64,000 nt of DNA from Lewinellaceae bacterium (GTDB taxonomy: Bacteria; Bacteroidota; Bacteroidia; Chitinophagales; Saprospiraceae). Positions 8,839-18,166 of this stretch are shown here, in pieces. Numbering within the stretch: position 1 is the stretch's first letter; each line of letters begins with the position of its first letter. Under the pieces are notes generated by a model that had not been told where the DNA came from, did not search any database, and saw nothing but the letters and a program-made list of their open reading frames with translations. The translations under genes and the position numbers were made by a program. Location: contig JACJYI010000002.1 in the NCBI GenBank assembly GCA_020636225.1, forward strand, positions 496,001 through 560,000, read 5' to 3'.

Positions 8839-9386
8839 TCAGGTTCCTGTCCCAGCGGACAGATGTGATCTACATGCCATCCATCCTCTGCCAGGATCAG
8901 GCGGCAAAGGTGATCTGCCTCCCAGGTGTATGAAAGACCCAATTCCTGGAAATATGCAAGGGCTTCTGAATAGAGATCCGGTGACAGATCCCGGAATGCC
9001 AGCGTCACATGGGGATTGAACGTGTGGTGGACCTGTTTATGGTTTGGGAAATGCCTGGTTCGAATCATTTCCATCTGTGCAGCCAGGTCCATCAAGGGCT
9101 TACTGGGTGGTACATGGATGTACACGACTCTCTTGGGAAACCCCCTTACCCCATCCAGCTCCAAACAGAACGGTGGGGTTCTTTCTGCTTGCCTGCAAAA
9201 CTCCTCCTGGATCCTGTCCAGGTCTGATACAGCGAGACGAATCGGTGGGATGAGGGTGATATGCGCAGGTGAACGCAATGCCCGGCCAGATTGAAATCGC
9301 TGGAGTGCCACCTCCTTGAGCCGGGTGATCTCGGTTTGCAGTGGTTCGCGTGCCACCAGTGCCCAGAAGTACAGGTTTTGGCTCAC
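8823..9386 (-). CDS. 2'-5' RNA ligase/cyclic phosphodiesterase superfamily protein
   Basis: A 187-residue 2H phosphoesterase-fold protein with both HxT motifs: HITLIPP near residue 41 and HVTLAF near residue 127. Members act on 2',3'-cyclic or 2'-5' phosphodiester bonds in RNA; the physiological substrate here is unknown. The open frame extends into dihydroorotase, so I placed the start at the GTG at 9386, 13 bases after the dihydroorotase stop. This start (MSQNLYFWAL) is a judgement; no ATG is available there. The 3' end overlaps the convergent agmatinase gene by 16 bases. Confidence 0.78.
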   Translation of the reverse strand: MSQNLYFWALVAREPLQTEITRLKEVALQRFQSGRALRSPAHITLIPPIRLAVSDLDRIQEEFCRQAERTPPFCLELDGVRGFPKRVVYIHVPPSKPLMDLAAQMEMIRTRHFPNHKQVHHTFNPHVTLAFRDLSPDLYSEALAYFQELGLSYTWEADHLCRLILAEDGWHVDHICPLGQEPDQIRP

Positions 9387-9399
9387 TTCCTTGTTGACG

Positions 9400-10743
9400 T
9401 CAATGCAATGGATTGAAGACCAGGCGCATACCCGGCCTTCCTTCCAGGATCTTGCCCTGGTCGTAGACCAGTTGTCCATTGACATAGGTCTGATGAACCT
9501 GGCCCTTCATCGTCATCCCTTCCAGGGGTGACCATTGGCATTTATAGAGCAGCCCCTCCTTGGTCACGGTCCAGGAGGTGTCGGGGTCCACCACGACCAC
9601 ATCGGCGAAACAGCCTTCATCCAGGTATCCCCGTTCAGGCAGGCGGAAGCACTCTGCCGGGGCATGACACATTTTCTCAACCATCCGTTCAAGGGAAATC
9701 TGACCCTGTTTAACATGTTGCAGCATCATGACCAGCGTATGTTGCACCAGGGGCAAGCCGGAAGGTGCGTGCATGTAGTTGCCCTGTTTCTCCTCCCAGG
9801 TATGCGGTGCATGATCCGTGGCAATGATATCCAGTTTGTTGGACAGCAAGCCTTCCCACAAGGCCCGGTTGTCAGCCGGAGATTTGATGGCCGGATTGCA
9901 TTTGATCAATGACCCAAGGCGTGGATAATCCTGATCGGTAAAGTGTAGATGATGAACACAGACCTCGGAAGTGATCTTCTTCTGCGACAACGGGATATTC
10001 GCATCAAAGAGTTCCAGTTCGCGAGCAGTCGTCAGATGGAGAATATGCAATCTCGTTCCATGCTTCCGGGCCAGTTCGGCAGCCATGCTGCTGGACAGAT
10101 AGCAGGCTTCATGGTCTCGAATTTCCGCATGTGCCGTGAACGGAATATCCTCTCCGTACCTTTCCTGGTATCGAGCCAGGTTGGCATTGATCGTATGTTC
10201 ATCTTCGCAATGGGTGGCAATCAGCATCTGGCACCGGGAGAAGAGATTTTCCAGGGTCCGGCGATCATCGACCAGCATATTCCCCGTGCTGGAGCCCATA
10301 AAGATCTTGACGCCGCAAACATTGACCGGGTCCGTCCGCAATACCTCTTCCAGGTTGTCATTGGAGGTGCCCATGAAAAAGGAATAGTTGGCCAGAGAAT
10401 CCCGGGAAGCGATCTTGTATTTGTCCTCCAGCAATTCTCTCGTCAATGCCGCGGGTTTTGTGTTTGGCATCTCCATGAAAGACGTCACGCCACCAGCAAC
10501 AGCAGCCCTTGACTCCGAGTAGATCTGGGCCTTATGGGTCAGTCCGGGTTCACGGAAGTGGACCTGATCATCAATGATGCCGGGCATGACCAGTTTCCCA
10601 TCCAGATCCAATTCATCAGCAGTTCCCGGATTGGGCAAGGATGGGCCGACCCGGTGTATCCGATCCTTTTGGATGTGTAAATCTCCCTCGGTGATCATTC
10701 CCCGGTTGATCATCCGTGCATTTCTGAGGATCAGGTCGGCCAT
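9400..10743 (-). CDS. pyrC: Dihydroorotase, Bacteroidota type
   Basis: A 447-residue amidohydrolase for pyrimidine synthesis (carbamoyl-aspartate to dihydroorotate). Seen: PGIIDDQVHFREPGLTHK (about 54-71), EMPNTKP, VKIFMGSSTG with the probable carboxylated lysine K146, ATHCEDE (H178), HILHLTT (H233/H236) and IATDHAPH with D310. The first metal motif reads Q-V-H in place of the usual H-x-H. The frame opens upstream at 10782, but the ATG at 10743 gives the normal N-terminus (MADLILRNAR) and has a perfect TATGTTTG element 17 bases before it. Confidence 0.88.
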   Translation of the reverse strand: MADLILRNARMINRGMITEGDLHIQKDRIHRVGPSLPNPGTADELDLDGKLVMPGIIDDQVHFREPGLTHKAQIYSESRAAVAGGVTSFMEMPNTKPAALTRELLEDKYKIASRDSLANYSFFMGTSNDNLEEVLRTDPVNVCGVKIFMGSSTGNMLVDDRRTLENLFSRCQMLIATHCEDEHTINANLARYQERYGEDIPFTAHAEIRDHEACYLSSSMAAELARKHGTRLHILHLTTARELELFDANIPLSQKKITSEVCVHHLHFTDQDYPRLGSLIKCNPAIKSPADNRALWEGLLSNKLDIIATDHAPHTWEEKQGNYMHAPSGLPLVQHTLVMMLQHVKQGQISLERMVEKMCHAPAECFRLPERGYLDEGCFADVVVVDPDTSWTVTKEGLLYKCQWSPLEGMTMKGQVHQTYVNGQLVYDQGKILEGRPGMRLVFNPLH

Positions 10744-10759
10744 GTGTTCTGCTTTTGCA

Positions 10760-10767
10760 CAAACATA
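10760..10767 (-). promoter_or_regulatory. Candidate -7 promoter element for dihydroorotase
   Basis: TATGTTTG on the minus strand fits TAnnTTTG exactly, 17 bases before the ATG at 10743. It supports the shorter start. No convincing -33 element was found. Confidence 0.4.
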
Positions 10768-10806
10768 AAGACTGTCATTCAAAGTCCAAGTTCTCGTCAG
10801 AGGGTT

Positions 10807-10814
10807 TATTTTTG
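10807..10814 (+). promoter_or_regulatory. Candidate -7 promoter element for purKE
   Basis: TATTTTTG fits TAnnTTTG exactly and ends 18 bases before the purK start. It lies back to back with the dihydroorotase element in the 88-base intergenic region. No clear -33 element is visible. Confidence 0.38.
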
Positions 10815-10831
10815 GGCTGAAAGCGAATTGA

Positions 10832-11980
10832 TTGAAACCATTTACGACACAACGGATCGGTATTCTCGGTGGTGGCCAGCTGGGTAAAATGCTTTGTCAG
10901 GCAGGATCCCGATGGGGTTTGAACCTGTCCATCCTGGATACAGATCCTCATTTTCCGGCCGGTCAGGTTTGTCCACAGTTTACTACGGGTAGTTTTCGCG
11001 ATGAGGCGGATGTGCTCCGATTTGGAAAGGACATGGATGTCCTGACCATTGAGATCGAACATGTTTCCGTTGCAGCTCTGGAGCAATTGCAGGATCAGGG
11101 GGTGCGAGTGTATCCTGCTCCCGAAGTCCTGCGGACCATCCAGGACAAGGGATTGCAGAAGCTGTTTTACCGGGATCATCAGATCCCCACGTCGGCATTC
11201 ACCTTGTACGATCGTTCAGCTGAAATTCGGGATGCCATCCGGTCAGGCCAATTGAGTATTCCTTTTGTTCAAAAATCCCGGACGGCCGGATATGACGGCC
11301 GTGGAGTGGCCATTATCCGACAAGTGGAAGACCTCGACAAGCTTCTGGAAGGCCCCTCACTGACAGAGGACCTTGTCCCCATGCAGAAGGAAATTGCCGT
11401 GGTTGTCGCGCGAGATATCCACGGACAATGCAAGGCGTTTCCTTCCGTTGAAATGGAGTTTCATGAGGAGGCCAATCTGGTAGAATTCCTGGCATGCCCG
11501 GCAGATTTGACGGATCGACAGGAAAAGGAAGCAGAGCAACTCGCCATTCGGGTGGCGGAGGCGTTTGGCACGGTTGGACTGCTGGCCGTTGAGCTTTTTC
11601 TGACACAGGAGGGTACATTCCTGATCAACGAGGTTGCGCCTCGTCCTCACAACAGTGGCCATCATACCATTGAATGCTGTGAGACTTCCCAGTACGAGCA
11701 ACATCTGCGTGCGATCACGGGTATGCCTTTGGGCAGTACACAATTGATCCGACCAGGCGTCATGTTGAACCTGCTGGGCGAAGAAGGATTTTCAGGTCCG
11801 GCCCTTTACCGGGGATGGGAAGACTGTATGGCCATTCCGGGTGTTCATGTCCATGTCTATGGAAAGGCCGAAACCAGGCCCTTTCGGAAAATGGGTCATG
11901 TGACCGTCGTGGCAGATACCTTAGAGGAAGCAAGGCACCGGGCCCGTATTGTCCGGGAAACATTGAACGTCATCGCATGA
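10832..11980 (+). CDS. purK: N5-carboxyaminoimidazole ribonucleotide synthase PurK
   Basis: A 382-residue ATP-grasp enzyme of purine synthesis, converting AIR, ATP and bicarbonate to N5-CAIR. Seen: RIGILGGGQLGKML (9-22), VQKSRTAGYDGRGVAII, the ATP-grasp segment FLINEVAPRPHNSGHHTIE, and GMPLGST near the end. The start must be the TTG at 10832: a TGA stop immediately precedes it in frame, and the next ATG would remove the GGGQLG nucleotide-binding loop. It overlaps purE by ATGA. Confidence 0.93.
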   Translation: MKPFTTQRIGILGGGQLGKMLCQAGSRWGLNLSILDTDPHFPAGQVCPQFTTGSFRDEADVLRFGKDMDVLTIEIEHVSVAALEQLQDQGVRVYPAPEVLRTIQDKGLQKLFYRDHQIPTSAFTLYDRSAEIRDAIRSGQLSIPFVQKSRTAGYDGRGVAIIRQVEDLDKLLEGPSLTEDLVPMQKEIAVVVARDIHGQCKAFPSVEMEFHEEANLVEFLACPADLTDRQEKEAEQLAIRVAEAFGTVGLLAVELFLTQEGTFLINEVAPRPHNSGHHTIECCETSQYEQHLRAITGMPLGSTQLIRPGVMLNLLGEEGFSGPALYRGWEDCMAIPGVHVHVYGKAETRPFRKMGHVTVVADTLEEARHRARIVRETLNVIA

Positions 11981-12498
11981 ACCAACCGATTGTCAGTGTC
12001 ATCATGGGATCCGATTCGGACCTCCCTGTCATGTCAGCGGCAGCTGAATTCCTTGAATCCCTGGATATTCCAGTAGAGGTGACGATCGTGTCAGCACATC
12101 GAACCCCGGACAGAATGGTACAGTTTGCCAGGAATGCGCATCAACGGGGTATTCGTGTGATCATTGCCGGTGCAGGAGGTGCGGCCCATCTGCCGGGCAT
12201 GGTGGCCTCCATGACCCCGCTACCGGTGATTGGCGTCCCTGTCCGTTCTTCCAACTCGATCGATGGGTGGGATTCCATCCTGTCCATTCTGCAAATGCCC
12301 AATGGCATCCCCGTGGCTACGGTTGCCCTGAATGCAGCAAAAAATGCTGGTATTCTGGCGGCCCGAATCCTGGGGGCTTCGGATCCGGCTATCCTCGACA
12401 GGATCATCAGCTACATGAATGACCTGGAGGCTCAGGTGCTCGCCAAAGCCGAACGCCTGGAAGAAAAAGGCTACCGGGAGGATCAGACTCCTGTCTGA
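11977..12498 (+). CDS. purE: N5-carboxyaminoimidazole ribonucleotide mutase PurE
   Basis: A 173-residue class I PurE, moving the carboxyl group of N5-CAIR to give CAIR. Seen: VIMGSDSDLPVM (7-18), VSAHRTPDRM with the catalytic histidine, IAGAGGAAHLPGMVAS, and GVPVRSS...GWDSILSILQMPNG. The start codon overlaps the purK stop (ATGA), so the two enzymes of the same two-step conversion are translationally coupled. Confidence 0.96.
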   Translation: MNQPIVSVIMGSDSDLPVMSAAAEFLESLDIPVEVTIVSAHRTPDRMVQFARNAHQRGIRVIIAGAGGAAHLPGMVASMTPLPVIGVPVRSSNSIDGWDSILSILQMPNGIPVATVALNAAKNAGILAARILGASDPAILDRIISYMNDLEAQVLAKAERLEEKGYREDQTPV

Positions 12499-12515
12499 TC
12501 CAACCCGGCTTCTGT

Positions 12516-14264
12516 CTATTTGAGATACATGATAAACTCGACCCGGCGATTCATCCGTCGGCCTTCCTCTGTCTTGTTGCTGGTCACAGGACGTGTCTCC
12601 CCGAATCCGGAAGGCAACATCCGGCCGGCAGTGATACCCCTTGAGATCAGGTAATTGTAACAGGCCTTTGCCCGCTGTTCGGACAGGGCCAGGTTGGAGG
12701 AAGGTCGTCCCACATTGTCCGTGTGTCCATTGATGATCAGATGGTAATCCGGATACCGTAACAACACTTCAGCAACCCGGTCGAGGGTTCGATAGGAATC
12801 CGGCAGAATCGTTGCCGAACCTGTTTCAAATTGGACATTTCGCATGGCCAGTTCCAGCGCTGAGCGGTCTTCGGCAGTAATGATCGGACATCCGTCATTA
12901 CTGGCCGGTCCACTTCGATCCGGGCAACGATCCTTCGGATCAGATACACCGTCACCATCTCGATCAGGACAGCCATCGATGGTGCCCGGAGTGTTGGGAC
13001 ACAGATCCTTGGAGTCAGGGAAGCCATCATTGTCCAGGTCTCCTTCCGGAGGACAACCTTTCAGTTCTGGCAAGCCCGGTGTATTGGGACAGGCATCCTG
13101 TTCATCGATGATACCATCTCCGTCCATATCGGAGGGCGGTGGGCATCCCTGAAGATTGGCCAATCCCGGACGATCGGGACAGGCATCATCCTGGTCGGCA
13201 ATACCATCACCATCTCGGTCAGGACAACCACCGACAGGACCAGGGACCTGTGGGCATTTATCCCGGTTGTCCGGGATTCCGTCTCCATCGCTATCAGCTA
13301 CTACCGGACATCCTTCATCAACAGACAGTCCCGGTTCATCCGGGCATTTGTCCTGAGAGTCGATCACGCCATCATTATCCCGGTCAGGACAACCTCCGGC
13401 TGTGGCCAGTCCGGGTTCTTCAGGACATTGATCCTTGTTGTCTGCGATCCCATCCCCATCCGTATCGGGGCATCCATCATATGCTGCCGGGCCGGCGATC
13501 TCCGGACAGAGATCCAGGCTGTCCGTAATCCCGTCATCATCCATATCCGGACAACCATGGGCTTTCAACGTACCTGCGATTTCCGGGCACTGATCTTCCG
13601 GGTCGGCGATGCCATCCAGATCCGTATCCGGGCAACCCTTCAACTCCAGCAATCCAGGCAAGGCGGGACAACGATCATCCTTGTCCAGGACGCCATCCCC
13701 GTCCGAGTCGACCGGAAGTTCGATCTTCTTCAGACCTGGCACGTAGAGAAAGCCAACGCCGTACTGGATATTGTCCTTTCCACTGGCCATGGATTTCCGG
13801 AATTCACCCTGAAGGCTGAGGTAGATATCCCGGGCCAGCCGAAGATTCAATCCGGCTCCCAGCGGGAATTGGATATTGGATTCGGCATAATCCTCCAGCA
13901 CCAATCCTCCACCTGCAAAAAAGTAGGGAGAGACAAACCGGTCCGGGTCGAAAAACGAACCCTGGAGAAGCAGATCCAGACTGGTGAATCGGATATCCTG
14001 CTGAGCATTGGGAAATTTTGCAACGGCAAATTTCATCGGCAGGACAATGTTCAGATATTTCCAGCCGACATTGCGATGATAGGCCAGCTCAATCCCGTTG
14101 CTGATCTGTTGTGGTTCAGCCTGATCGTAGATATTCGGAGTGTAATGATCCAGCAGGAGGAACCTGGCCCCGACTCCATCAGGATGCAGTGGTGTCTGTG
14201 ACCAGACAGGCAATAACATGGTCAGGAAGCTCAGGGAAAGGCACAGGCGTAGCACTCGGGTCAT
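12516..14264 (-). CDS. OmpA-family outer membrane protein with ten thrombospondin type 3 repeats
   Basis: A 582-residue envelope protein. A signal peptide (about 1-22, ending VWSQ) is followed by a beta-rich domain of about 165 residues. Ten calcium-binding type 3 repeats of the form DxDxDGxxDxxDxCP then run from about residue 190 to 455. The last 110 residues are an OmpA C-terminal domain (NVQFETGSATI, INGHTDNVGRPSSNLALSEQRA) that binds peptidoglycan. Such proteins tie the outer membrane to the cell wall and can span a long distance. It is transcribed alone. Confidence 0.92.
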   Translation of the reverse strand: MTRVLRLCLSLSFLTMLLPVWSQTPLHPDGVGARFLLLDHYTPNIYDQAEPQQISNGIELAYHRNVGWKYLNIVLPMKFAVAKFPNAQQDIRFTSLDLLLQGSFFDPDRFVSPYFFAGGGLVLEDYAESNIQFPLGAGLNLRLARDIYLSLQGEFRKSMASGKDNIQYGVGFLYVPGLKKIELPVDSDGDGVLDKDDRCPALPGLLELKGCPDTDLDGIADPEDQCPEIAGTLKAHGCPDMDDDGITDSLDLCPEIAGPAAYDGCPDTDGDGIADNKDQCPEEPGLATAGGCPDRDNDGVIDSQDKCPDEPGLSVDEGCPVVADSDGDGIPDNRDKCPQVPGPVGGCPDRDGDGIADQDDACPDRPGLANLQGCPPPSDMDGDGIIDEQDACPNTPGLPELKGCPPEGDLDNDGFPDSKDLCPNTPGTIDGCPDRDGDGVSDPKDRCPDRSGPASNDGCPIITAEDRSALELAMRNVQFETGSATILPDSYRTLDRVAEVLLRYPDYHLIINGHTDNVGRPSSNLALSEQRAKACYNYLISRGITAGRMLPSGFGETRPVTSNKTEEGRRMNRRVEFIMYLK

Positions 14265-14317
14265 GCCATCGGTTTTATTGGGTTGGTCAAAGATAGGAGA
14301 AAACCAGCTAGCAATGC

Positions 14318-14764
14318 CTATGCAGGTGTGACCATCTGGATCGCGTCATTCAGCCGGTTCAGACTCCTGTGTTGTTGCCTGCGGATAGCCGACTGCAGAA
14401 AGGGTAACAACATATTTCCTAGCAGATTTCGGGGTTGTACTGTCATTGCACTGACCAGTCGGGTCTGGTCATCGCCCAACGGATACAGGTCGAACGTATG
14501 CAGGATCTCAAACGGATAGTTTGACCAGGATAAGGTCAGGTGCTGATTTTCAACTGTATTCGTGATCCGCTGGAGAAATTTCAATCGACTGTTGCCAAAG
14601 CGGATGTGGATGAAGGATGTGGAGTCCAGGTCACCCTCTTCGCCGTCCAGTGGTTCAAATTTGACGATATCCGGAATCCAGAGTGGTATATTCTCCCATC
14701 CGATCAAGAAGGAATAGAGTTCCGACGGAGGTTTGCTGATTTCCTGACTAGATGAACTTTCCAT
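14318..14764 (-). CDS. SRPBCC-superfamily ligand-binding protein
   Basis: A 148-residue protein with the START/polyketide cyclase fold pattern: an N-terminal strand with a SKPPSELYSFLIGWENIPLWIPDI segment, a mid-region of alternating strands, and a long C-terminal helix (LLPFLQSAIRRQQHRSLNRLND). The start is the ATG at 14764; an upstream extension to 14791 is possible. The ligand is unknown. It sits 53 bases upstream of the OmpA-like gene on the same strand. Confidence 0.7.
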   Translation of the reverse strand: MESSSSQEISKPPSELYSFLIGWENIPLWIPDIVKFEPLDGEEGDLDSTSFIHIRFGNSRLKFLQRITNTVENQHLTLSWSNYPFEILHTFDLYPLGDDQTRLVSAMTVQPRNLLGNMLLPFLQSAIRRQQHRSLNRLNDAIQMVTPA

Positions 14765-14841
14765 AGAGTTGGCTGATGGCCTAGCATTCAAAAATAGTCA
14801 GAAAAACATTCAGTCCCAAATCAGATTGGGAAACGGGTGTC

Positions 14842-16449
14842 CTATTCTTCCGTCCGCACTGGATGTTGACTGCTTCCTGAAGGCCAGACAGTGGCGCGCT
14901 CTTCATTCTCGGCAACGATGTAATATTCCACAGGACGGTCAATTCCTGTCAACTCGTATGAGAATGTCCTCTTCTGTAACGAAGTACCCGGTTGGTCGGG
15001 GACGAAGGTGCACCGGTTGTAGCGATGTTCTCCCTCCGGTCGCCAATACAGCGTCACGGAAAGTGTGGTCTGCACTTCACACGTCCATTGCAATGTATCT
15101 GAACCGATTCGGGTAACTTTTGTATCCATGAGATCAGGTACCCCTGTGCTGAATATCGGATGTTGCTGGAGGTAGGTCGTCCGTGGTTCCATCAGGGATT
15201 GAATGCCGATGATAGCTTGCTTGCCAATCTCCACATTCTTTTTCCTGTTCTGCTCGAATAGCTGGAACGAGTAAAGCGGGACCTGCTCAGCCTTCACTGC
15301 AGAACGGATCAGGTCATGCCATTGATCCATCAAGGACAGGTACTTCCCGTTGAGAAAGAAATCTTCCAGGATGGTATGCATATGGGCCAGATAGATCCGT
15401 TGATAGTGTGGGTCATCCAGTAATCGACTGATCAGCGGTCGCTTGGGATTATCTGACTGAAGCATTGGATCAAGTCGGATCAACTGATCATCATCCAGTG
15501 CGGCATTTGATGTCTGACGAAATCCTCCGAATGACAGGTTGAGATCCCAGATCAGGGGTACGAATTGGCCGTCTTCTCGTTGGTACAGGTAGAAATTATG
15601 GCAAAGCAGGCCCGTATAACTGTCCAGATTCACCACCACGTTATTAAAGGCATGCAGCCAGAGGGTCAGGTCAATATCCAGCACGGAGGATAAGTCTGCC
15701 TCAGGATCCTTCAGCTGTCGGGTCAGGTGGATCAGCTCATCCCAGTCTTCCTTTTTTGATTTCAGTTCGTATCGCCCGTCATAACAGGCCAGGTCAGGGC
15801 CCAGGTACTCGAGGCTGCACTTGTCTCCGGGTATGCACCCGGGCTGATCTACCGTCTCGTCCCAATCCGGGTCACACTTGAAGAATGCGCCTTGTTTCTC
15901 TTCGAACCAATCATTCAGAAACGTCTTGTCTACATCCTGGGTCAACGTATACACACCGAAGTATTCATTGTTGATGTACACTCTGGCCATGGCGCATTCC
16001 GGGGCAGGCATGTACTGTCTGGCAATGTAGTAGGAAAGGACATCCCGGAGATAACTCGGATCCCGAAAGCCGTTCGACAGTTTCAGTTGATCATACCCTA
16101 CTGGAAACTCCCGACCTTTGACAAATTCACCGGCATCGAGGCTGAAAGGCAGTTTGCGACTTCCGCCCTTCTTCACCGAATTGAAGGAACTGTTCCCTTT
16201 GAAGCGAATACCGACGCTATCCACCCGGACATTGTCAAAAAAGATCGTTGCCGGGATCTTATCCTTCCGATCCGTGGATTTATAGGCTTTCAGGCGGTTT
16301 TCCCAATGCTTGTCCTCGAACTGGATTCGCAATTCATACAAGTGAAAAGGATCCAACCCTGAAGGCTGTTCAAGTCCCTGTCCCCAGGAGGCAACAGGCA
16401 GGCTCAGCAGGATGAACCAGTATATGCACCAGAACTGCCCTTGCTTCAT
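14842..16449 (-). CDS. CotH-like secreted protein kinase, paralogue 2
   Basis: A 535-residue protein with a signal peptide (about 1-23, ending ASWG). The CotH domain is recognisable: IRFKGNSSF, KLPFSLD, LKLSNGFRDPSYLRDVLSYYIARQY, ARVYINNEYFGVYTLTQDVD, and the C-lobe NLDSYTGLLCHNFYLY...FVPLIWDLNLSFGG. CotH proteins are atypical kinases of exported proteins; the metal-binding D-x-N replaces the usual D-x-D of the C-lobe. A C-terminal beta domain of about 100 residues follows. The start touches the stop of the paralogous gene upstream (TGATG), so they form an operon. Confidence 0.82.
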   Translation of the reverse strand: MKQGQFWCIYWFILLSLPVASWGQGLEQPSGLDPFHLYELRIQFEDKHWENRLKAYKSTDRKDKIPATIFFDNVRVDSVGIRFKGNSSFNSVKKGGSRKLPFSLDAGEFVKGREFPVGYDQLKLSNGFRDPSYLRDVLSYYIARQYMPAPECAMARVYINNEYFGVYTLTQDVDKTFLNDWFEEKQGAFFKCDPDWDETVDQPGCIPGDKCSLEYLGPDLACYDGRYELKSKKEDWDELIHLTRQLKDPEADLSSVLDIDLTLWLHAFNNVVVNLDSYTGLLCHNFYLYQREDGQFVPLIWDLNLSFGGFRQTSNAALDDDQLIRLDPMLQSDNPKRPLISRLLDDPHYQRIYLAHMHTILEDFFLNGKYLSLMDQWHDLIRSAVKAEQVPLYSFQLFEQNRKKNVEIGKQAIIGIQSLMEPRTTYLQQHPIFSTGVPDLMDTKVTRIGSDTLQWTCEVQTTLSVTLYWRPEGEHRYNRCTFVPDQPGTSLQKRTFSYELTGIDRPVEYYIVAENEERATVWPSGSSQHPVRTEE

Positions 16450-18068
16450 CAATTCAGGTCTTCCAGTGCGATGCGGATGGGGTTCTGCCGATAATCGGAT
16501 GGATAGAACGACACAGCAGCCGCATTTTCAGCCATCACGTAATATTCAATTGACGACTGACCAGCCGATGGAACGATCCTGGATACGAATCGTCCCTGTC
16601 CATCCTCCAGTTTATCCTCGGGTTTTGGCTCCATCAATACCATGGTGAACGGTTGATCGTCCTGAAATCGGTAATAGAGATGCATTCGCTTCGGCAACTT
16701 GTCCGCAATCACGCTGATCGTAAAGCTGTCCATCTCCGCATCATCGTACTTTTTTCTTTTGGCGGCATCAGCGGATATGACGACGGGTTCCACAACGGTA
16801 AAGGCCTCCAACCGCTTGAGGTAATTGACCCGATCGTTCATGAATGTGACCAACCCCGGGATATTGCTACGAGTACCGATCGTTTTGTCCAGGCTGTTGG
16901 CAATATCTTCATCGGAATAGTACCGGTTCTTCTCTTTCTTGATGGACGGCAGGATGATGGCATGCTTTGTTTCAGCAAGCTTTCGAAACGCATCCCTTTT
17001 GAAGTGTTCCTTCATGATTTGCCTCATGTGGGCAATGTAGATCTTCCTGTTCAATTCATCACGCAACAGCTGACTGATCAGGGGCTTGGTCACGTTATCC
17101 TGCTGAAGGAATGGATCGAGCTCTATCATCTCCTGCAAAGACAGGTCGGAACCCTGTCCAGTGTTCTTGAATGACCCGAACGCCAGATTCAGATCCCAGA
17201 TCACAGGTTGAAACAGTCCCTGGGCATCTCTGAACAGATAATAATTAGAGCTGTGTTGTCCGGAATAACTGCTGAGATTGGCGGTCAGATTATTGAAGGC
17301 ATGCATCCACAGGACCGCATCCACGTCCAGTACCGACCCGATACGCTGGGGTTCATCCCTCAGGATGCGGGTCAGTTCGATGAGATCGGACCATCCCTCG
17401 CCTTCCTTGAGATTATAATTATAGAGGTAACAGTTCGCATCCTCTTCATACTCGAGGTTGCCAAAGGTGTTCTGTTTGCATCCTTCCGGGTTTTTTCCCT
17501 CCCCGATCTCGGGGCTGCACTTGAACAGGGCCGTCCAGGCATCACCCGTTCTTCTCTCCAGGTAGTCCGCATCTACCGGTTCGATCCCCACATAGATCCC
17601 GGCATAGTCATTATTGACGTAGAGGTGGATAAAGTTGGCTTTGGGGGTGTTCATATACTGGCCGGCGATCGAAAAACCCAGATACTCCCGGAGATAGCTG
17701 GGATCGCGCAAAGCATTGGAAAGGGTCAGTGATCGATACCCCTGATGATTCTGGTCCGGATGGATGTAGTTCAGCTCCAACTGGTAGGGGTTCTTGTCTC
17801 CTGAATACGTATAGGACGACTGCCCCCGGTACCGAATCCCCACGTTGGGATATTTGATGCCATCGATCTCAGCTGAACCGACGATCATCCCCTCACCCTG
17901 CAATTTCATGGAATCCAACACATGCATCCAGTTGGACTGACGGATGGTCAGCTTCAGTTCCGGAATATGATCTGTCCCAAAGAGGGCATTGTTCTGTGCA
18001 ATCCCTGCAACTGAACCAGATACGAACAATGCGAGAACAACTACGGCTCTTGTGATCGTGAATTTCAT
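16449..18068 (-). CDS. CotH-like secreted protein kinase, paralogue 1
   Basis: A 539-residue paralogue of the following gene with the same order: signal peptide (MKFTITRAVVVLALFVSGSVAG), IRYRGQSSY, LTLSNALRDPSYLREYLGFSIAGQYM, YVNNDYAGIYVGIEPVD, HSSNYYLF...FQPVIWDLNLAFGS, then a C-terminal beta domain ending in YYVMAENAAAVSFYPSDYRQNP. The ATG at 18068 gives the best signal peptide; 18086 is an alternative. Both copies share several cysteines around FKCSPE/FKCDPD. Substrates are unknown; exported-protein phosphorylation is inferred from the family. Confidence 0.82.
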   Translation of the reverse strand: MKFTITRAVVVLALFVSGSVAGIAQNNALFGTDHIPELKLTIRQSNWMHVLDSMKLQGEGMIVGSAEIDGIKYPNVGIRYRGQSSYTYSGDKNPYQLELNYIHPDQNHQGYRSLTLSNALRDPSYLREYLGFSIAGQYMNTPKANFIHLYVNNDYAGIYVGIEPVDADYLERRTGDAWTALFKCSPEIGEGKNPEGCKQNTFGNLEYEEDANCYLYNYNLKEGEGWSDLIELTRILRDEPQRIGSVLDVDAVLWMHAFNNLTANLSSYSGQHSSNYYLFRDAQGLFQPVIWDLNLAFGSFKNTGQGSDLSLQEMIELDPFLQQDNVTKPLISQLLRDELNRKIYIAHMRQIMKEHFKRDAFRKLAETKHAIILPSIKKEKNRYYSDEDIANSLDKTIGTRSNIPGLVTFMNDRVNYLKRLEAFTVVEPVVISADAAKRKKYDDAEMDSFTISVIADKLPKRMHLYYRFQDDQPFTMVLMEPKPEDKLEDGQGRFVSRIVPSAGQSSIEYYVMAENAAAVSFYPSDYRQNPIRIALEDLN

Positions 18069-18166
18069 AGTGGATAAACTTGACATATGATTCGGGGTAT
18101 TCGGATTGATCCTGTGTAAAGGAATGGAAAATACATAACTGTTCAAGGGGGCATTCGATGCAAATC

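Noticed and set aside
9057..9066. GGTTCGAATC resembling the tRNA T-loop
   Set aside because: It lies within the 2'-5' RNA ligase gene, and no acceptor or anticodon stem with the right spacing surrounds it. A similar fragment at about 33473 in the membrane protein gene fails the same test.
13000..13700. Regular spaced repeats resembling a CRISPR array
   Set aside because: They are the coding repeats for thrombospondin type 3 motifs in the OmpA-like gene; the spacing is about 60-100 bases, but units differ at silent positions and there is no constant repeat with unique spacers.
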